DNA from: an uncultured Bacillaceae bacterium | Lineage (GTDB): Bacteria > Bacillota > Bacilli > Bacillales > Caldibacillaceae | Length of the DNA: 17,530 nt | Direction: 5' to 3' | NCBI GenBank assembly: GCA_937934645.1 | Contig: CALGYZ010000043.1 | Coordinates: 1 to 17,530 of the forward strand | Part shown: one piece after another, positions 14,586 through 17,530 of the stretch | Layout of the letters: each line of letters begins with the position of its first letter | Numbering within the stretch: the first letter of the stretch is position 1 | The notes under the pieces: model-generated | Databases searched by the model: none | What the model saw: only the letters and a program-made list of their open reading frames with translations | Told to the model about the DNA's origin: nothing | Translations under genes and position numbers: made by a program

Positions 14586-15056
14586 TTGGATAATTACGAA
14601 ATGACGGCAAATAATGCCGAAAAAACGATACAAATTGCTTATCAGCTGGGCCGGTTGTTGGAGCCCGGAGATGTTATCGCTTTAGAAGGAGATCTCGGAG
14701 CAGGAAAAACAACCTTCACAAAGGGCATTGCCAAAGCTTTGGGCATCAAAAGAACAGTAAACAGTCCGACTTTCACAATCATAAAAGAATATCAGGGGTG
14801 TCTTCCCTTATATCATATGGATGTATACCGGATGAAAGACTCAATGGAAGACCTTGGTTTTGACGAATACTTCTATGGTGACGGTGTTACAATCATAGAA
14901 TGGGCGCACATTATTGAAGACCAGCTTCCCGATGAATATTTGACGGTCGAACTGTATTTTACCGGTAATACAGCGAGAAAAATAGTCTTTAAACCGAAAG
15001 GACAACGCTACAATCAATTATGTGAGGAGTTTTTCCATGAATATAATGGCAATTGA
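14586..15056 (+). CDS. tsaE: tRNA t6A biosynthesis ATPase TsaE
   Basis: This 156-residue P-loop ATPase works with TsaB and TsaD to transfer the threonylcarbamoyl group to A37 of ANN-decoding tRNAs. The Walker A is EGDLGAGKTTFTKG (Lys41), followed by NSPTFTIIKEY and PLYHMDVYRM, then DLGFDEYFYGDGVTIIEWAH, all family hallmarks. The start is uncertain. I chose the TTG at 14586: AAAGTGGTGA precedes it with normal spacing, and the resulting length and N-terminus agree with B. subtilis TsaE (about 158 residues). The ATG at 14556 has no ribosome binding site, and a frame reaching 14523 is less likely. It is the first gene of an operon and overlaps tsaB by 20 bp. In B. subtilis, thiL precedes it; here it does not. 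Confidence 0.93.
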   Translation: MDNYEMTANNAEKTIQIAYQLGRLLEPGDVIALEGDLGAGKTTFTKGIAKALGIKRTVNSPTFTIIKEYQGCLPLYHMDVYRMKDSMEDLGFDEYFYGDGVTIIEWAHIIEDQLPDEYLTVELYFTGNTARKIVFKPKGQRYNQLCEEFFHEYNGN

Positions 15057-15732
15057 CACATCAACGACTGTTCTCGGTGTAGGACTTGCAAATGACGAAA
15101 AAATAATCGGAGAATACGTAACAAACATAAAAAAAACCCATTCTACAAGGGTATTGCCGGCCATCGATTATTTACTGAAAGATTGCGGAATCAGCCTTAA
15201 AGATATAGATAAAATTGTTGTGGCTAACGGACCGGGGTCTTACACAGGATTGAGAATTGGTGTCACAATCGGCAAAACTCTAGCATGGACTTTAAATTTG
15301 CCGGTTGCGGGAGTGTCCAGCCTGATGGCCATTGCATCCGGCGGACATTATTTTTCCGGCTTCATTTCCCCCGTAATTGACGCCAGACGGGGAAATATTT
15401 TTACAGGCTTATATAAGTATGAAAATGATACGCTGCGTCCCATTTTGCAAGACCGGCACATTCATGCCGGAGAATGGGCAAACCTCTTAAAAACTTATGA
15501 AAAGCCGGTACTGTTTATCGGTGGGGACGCAAAATTACATGAACAAACATTTAAAGAAAGATTACATGAACAAGCTTGCTTTGCACCTGAAACCGTCAAT
15601 TTGCCCCGTCCGGGAATACTGGCACGGATCGGTAAAGATATTGAAGGGGAAAATGTTCATCAGTTTGCCCCGGAATATTTACGCCTTACTGAAGCCGAAG
15701 CAAAATGGAGAGAGAAAACCGGAAATCATTGA
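15037..15732 (+). CDS. tsaB: tRNA t6A biosynthesis protein TsaB
   Basis: This 231-residue ASKHA-fold paralogue of TsaD has no catalytic role of its own. It forms the dimer partner that organises the TsaB-TsaD-TsaE complex. The phosphate-binding start MAIDTSTTVLGVGL, the NGPGSYTGLRIGVTIGKTLA segment (near residue 63) and INVxDARRGNIFTGLY-like VIDARRGNIFTGLY identify it. The ATG at 15037 follows GAGGAG at 7 nt; the in-frame GTG at 15022 lies before that site and is unlikely. It overlaps the tsaE end by 20 bp, which suggests coupled translation, and is followed 11 bp later by rimI. Confidence 0.95.
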   Translation: MNIMAIDTSTTVLGVGLANDEKIIGEYVTNIKKTHSTRVLPAIDYLLKDCGISLKDIDKIVVANGPGSYTGLRIGVTIGKTLAWTLNLPVAGVSSLMAIASGGHYFSGFISPVIDARRGNIFTGLYKYENDTLRPILQDRHIHAGEWANLLKTYEKPVLFIGGDAKLHEQTFKERLHEQACFAPETVNLPRPGILARIGKDIEGENVHQFAPEYLRLTEAEAKWREKTGNH

Positions 15733-15743
15733 GGGGAACCATC

Positions 15744-16199
15744 ATGAGCATGAAACCGGAATTCCGACAATTGACCGTTCATGATATTGATCAAATTTTT
15801 CATATCGAACAAGCATCTTTTCCTTCACCGTGGAGCCGGAATGCTTTCAAACAAGAACTGACGTCAAATCCATATGCCATCTATATCGGCGCGGAATATG
15901 AAGGAAAAATTATTGCCTACGGCGGTATGTGGATCATAATGGATGAAGGACATATTACCAATATCGCCGTCTTGCCCGAGTACCGCGGCAAGAAAATAGG
16001 CGAACAACTGATGACGAAGATGCTGGATATTATGAGGTCAAAGGGTGTCAAGAAAGCGACACTGGAAGTTCGTGTTTCAAATGTAGTCGCACAAAATATG
16101 TACCGGAAGTTAGGGTTTGTCAACGGAGGGATCCGTAAAGGATACTACACGGATAATCAAGAAGATGCATTAGTAATGTGGGTGGATTTAAATGGATAA
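15744..16199 (+). CDS. rimI: ribosomal protein S18 alanine N-acetyltransferase RimI
   Basis: This 151-residue GNAT enzyme acetylates the N-terminal alanine of ribosomal protein S18 with acetyl-CoA. The acetyl-CoA loop is YRGKKIG (80-86) after ITNIAVLPE; Glu108 (TLEVR) and Tyr120 (NMYRKLGF) fit the catalytic pair known from enteric RimI. SFPSPWSRNAF near 25 is the typical RimI N-terminal motif. The ATG at 15744 follows GAGGGG at 7 nt; an upstream ATG at 15705 falls inside tsaB. It overlaps tsaD by 8 bp. Placement within the t6A operon is common in Bacillaceae (B. subtilis YdiD, 151 residues). Confidence 0.94.
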   Translation: MSMKPEFRQLTVHDIDQIFHIEQASFPSPWSRNAFKQELTSNPYAIYIGAEYEGKIIAYGGMWIIMDEGHITNIAVLPEYRGKKIGEQLMTKMLDIMRSKGVKKATLEVRVSNVVAQNMYRKLGFVNGGIRKGYYTDNQEDALVMWVDLNG

Positions 16200-17217
16200 A
16201 TATATTTTAGGCATTGAAACAAGCTGTGATGAAACCGCAGCATCAGTTGTTAAAAACGGTACAAAAATTGTCTCCAATGTTGTTGCATCACAGGCTGATA
16301 TACACAAACGATACGGAGGGGTTGTTCCGGAAATCGCATCACGGCAGCATGCAACCCAAATTACGGCCGTGATTGAAGAAGCGATGACACAGGCAAATTT
16401 GGAATTTCATGATCTGACGGCTATTGCCGTTACACAGGGACCCGGTCTGGTCGGAGCGCTGCTTGTAGGGGTGGAAGCGGCAAAATCTCTTGCTTTTGCC
16501 CATTCCCTTCCCCTCGTCCCCGTGCACCATATTGCAGGCCATATATACGCAAGCCGGCTCGTAAAAGAAATGAAATTTCCGCTTTTGGCACTGGTTGTTT
16601 CCGGAGGCCATACAGAGCTCATTTATATGAAAGAACACGGTCATTTTGAAATTATCGGTGAAACTAGGGATGACGCAGCAGGAGAAGCTTTTGATAAAGT
16701 CGCCAGAACACTAAATCTCCCTTATCCCGGTGGTCCGCATATTGACCGTCTGGCCCGCGAAGGAAAACCGGTCATTGATTTGCCACGGGCATGGCTGGAA
16801 GAAGGTTCATATGATTTTAGTTTCAGCGGCTTAAAGTCAGCTGTCATCAATACCGTACATAATGCAAAACAGCGCGGTAAACAAATCGACCCAAGGGATT
16901 TAGCCGCCAGTTTTCAGGCCAGTGTTGTGGAAGTTTTAGTGGAAAAAACCATTAAAGCCGCCAAGGAATTTAATGTAAAACAGGTCATTCTTGCCGGCGG
17001 TGTTGCGGCGAACAACGGATTGCGTACAGCTATGGAAGAAAAAGTCCGAAATTATCTGCCGGAAGCCGAATTAACGATACCGCCATTAAAGTTATGCACC
17101 GATAACGCAGCAATGATTGCGGCCTGCGGCACTGTTTTATATGAGCAAGGAATACGGGGTGATTTATCGCTAAACGCCAATCCGGGTCTTGAACTGACAA
17201 CATTCAATCATGCGTAA
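16192..17217 (+). CDS. tsaD: tRNA threonylcarbamoyltransferase TsaD
   Basis: This 341-residue ASKHA-fold enzyme transfers threonylcarbamoyl from threonylcarbamoyl-AMP to A37 of tRNA, the catalytic step of t6A synthesis. LGIETSCDETAASVV starts the first domain. The metal-binding VHHIAGH gives His113 and His117, and Asp304 in CTDNAAMIA is the third ligand. GQGPG-like TQGPGLVGALLVG and VSGGHTELIYM are also present. Length is that of the family (formerly Gcp, wrongly called an endopeptidase). The ATG overlaps the rimI stop (ATGGATAA) and is preceded by GGTGG. It is the last gene of the operon and ends in a strong terminator. Confidence 0.98.
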   Translation: MDKYILGIETSCDETAASVVKNGTKIVSNVVASQADIHKRYGGVVPEIASRQHATQITAVIEEAMTQANLEFHDLTAIAVTQGPGLVGALLVGVEAAKSLAFAHSLPLVPVHHIAGHIYASRLVKEMKFPLLALVVSGGHTELIYMKEHGHFEIIGETRDDAAGEAFDKVARTLNLPYPGGPHIDRLAREGKPVIDLPRAWLEEGSYDFSFSGLKSAVINTVHNAKQRGKQIDPRDLAASFQASVVEVLVEKTIKAAKEFNVKQVILAGGVAANNGLRTAMEEKVRNYLPEAELTIPPLKLCTDNAAMIAACGTVLYEQGIRGDLSLNANPGLELTTFNHA

Positions 17218-17225
17218 TTCATTGG

Positions 17226-17250
17226 CACAGGGATCAACCCTGTGTTTTTT
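17226..17250 (+). terminator. intrinsic terminator after tsaD
   Basis: CACAGGG-ATCAA-CCCTGTG followed by six T residues, starting 9 bp after the tsaD stop codon. A second, longer hairpin lies at 17395-17440. The 140 bp between the two hold nothing recognisable. Confidence 0.92.
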
Positions 17251-17394
17251 CTTTCCGGAAATTCCGTTCCGCCATAACAACAATCTGCATTATGCATACA
17301 GCCGGTTATATCTGTTGCTGTCTCCTGCTATGGATCCCGGGTATCATTTGATTCGGGAGAGTCAATTAATGAGCTATAAAACCGATTGATCAAA

Positions 17395-17440
17395 AAAACA
17401 AGGCAAATAGTGTAATCTTTTACACTATTTGCCTTGTTTT
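17395..17440. terminator. long bidirectional terminator between tsaD and tRNA-Asp
   Basis: A perfect 21-bp inverted repeat with a 4-nt loop (AAAACAAGGCAAATAGTG and onward), with A-rich sequence on one flank and T-rich on the other. It can end the minus-strand tRNA (probably rRNA operon) transcript and back up the tsaD terminator. It starts 41 bp after the tRNA 3' end, on the tRNA's strand. Confidence 0.88.
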
Positions 17441-17480
17441 CTATGTTGATCATTCTATTTTTCAATTTTTATTCAAAAAA

Positions 17481-17530
17481 TGGCGGTCCGGACGGGACTC
17501 GAACCCGCGACCTCCTGCGTGACAGGCAGG
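17481..17530 (-). tRNA. tRNA-Asp(GTC), 3' part, runs off the window
   Basis: The last 50 bp, read on the minus strand, are the 3' part of a tRNA. Anticodon stem CCTGC / GCAGG encloses the loop CTGTCAC with anticodon GTC (Asp). The variable loop AGGTC is followed by a T arm of GCGGG-TTCGAGT-CCCGT, then the acceptor strand and an encoded CCA. The 5' half lies beyond the window. In B. subtilis a tRNA-Asp at the end of rrnE sits next to this gene cluster, so an rRNA operon upstream is likely. Confidence 0.95.

Noticed and set aside
17481..17530. tRNA gene as an integration site for a mobile element
   Set aside because: Flanking DNA holds only terminators and the tsa operon; no integrase, no repeat of the tRNA 3' end seen within the window.
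1..17530. CRISPR array, defence island, prophage or insertion sequence
   Set aside because: No regularly spaced direct repeats and no cas, transposase, integrase or phage gene; all long frames are conserved housekeeping or sugar-uptake genes.

Overview
The window looks like a chromosomal segment of a low-to-moderate-GC Gram-positive bacterium of the Bacillaceae. The evidence is: a groESL operon under a perfect CIRCE element, a sigma-A-like promoter and a GGAGG-rich set of ribosome binding sites, several TTG/GTG starts, CcpA-type cre sites, and close synteny with the Bacillus subtilis rrnE-tsa-ydiF-rex-tatY-ydiL-groESL neighbourhood. Genus cannot be decided from the sequence alone. There are no insertion sequences, phage genes or CRISPR arrays.

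Layout, left to right. (1) fumC (16-1404, minus), class II fumarase. (2) A maltose-type phosphotransferase locus on the minus strand, in transcription order: PTS IICB maltose transporter (6552-4963), GH4 6-phospho-alpha-glucosidase (4770-3412), RpiR-family regulator (3299-2514) and a stand-alone EIIA-Glc-type protein (2370-1873). Together they import and phosphorylate maltose (or a related alpha-glucoside), cleave the 6-phosphate product and regulate the operon. A cre-like site sits at the predicted start point of two promoters, one before the transporter and one before the hydrolase. (3) groEL and groES (minus) with a CIRCE operator, so probably HrcA-controlled. (4) A CPBP-family membrane protease (YdiL-like, plus), convergent with tatC (minus). 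A 61-codon frame directly before tatC sits where tatA is expected and looks like a very diverged or decayed TatA. (5) rex (minus), the NADH-sensing repressor, divergent from (6) an ABC-F ATPase of the YdiF type (plus). (7) About 220 bp packed with DnaA boxes. (8) tsaE-tsaB-rimI-tsaD (plus), a tightly overlapping operon for the tRNA t6A modification and ribosomal protein S18 acetylation. (9) The 3' end of a tRNA-Asp(GTC) gene on the minus strand, facing tsaD across a long shared bidirectional terminator. In B. subtilis a tRNA-Asp at this place ends an rRNA operon.

Points of most interest: the DnaA-box cluster, which by memory corresponds to a known B. subtilis gcp-ydiF cluster but here lies upstream of tsaE rather than between two 3' ends; the apparent block inversion of tsaE-tsaD relative to B. 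subtilis, with moaC and thiL absent from the locus; the odd tatA candidate; and the repeated promoter architecture with a cre at the transcription start. I found no clearly novel multi-gene system. Most of the window is conserved housekeeping content, and the unusual signals are in the intergenic regions.
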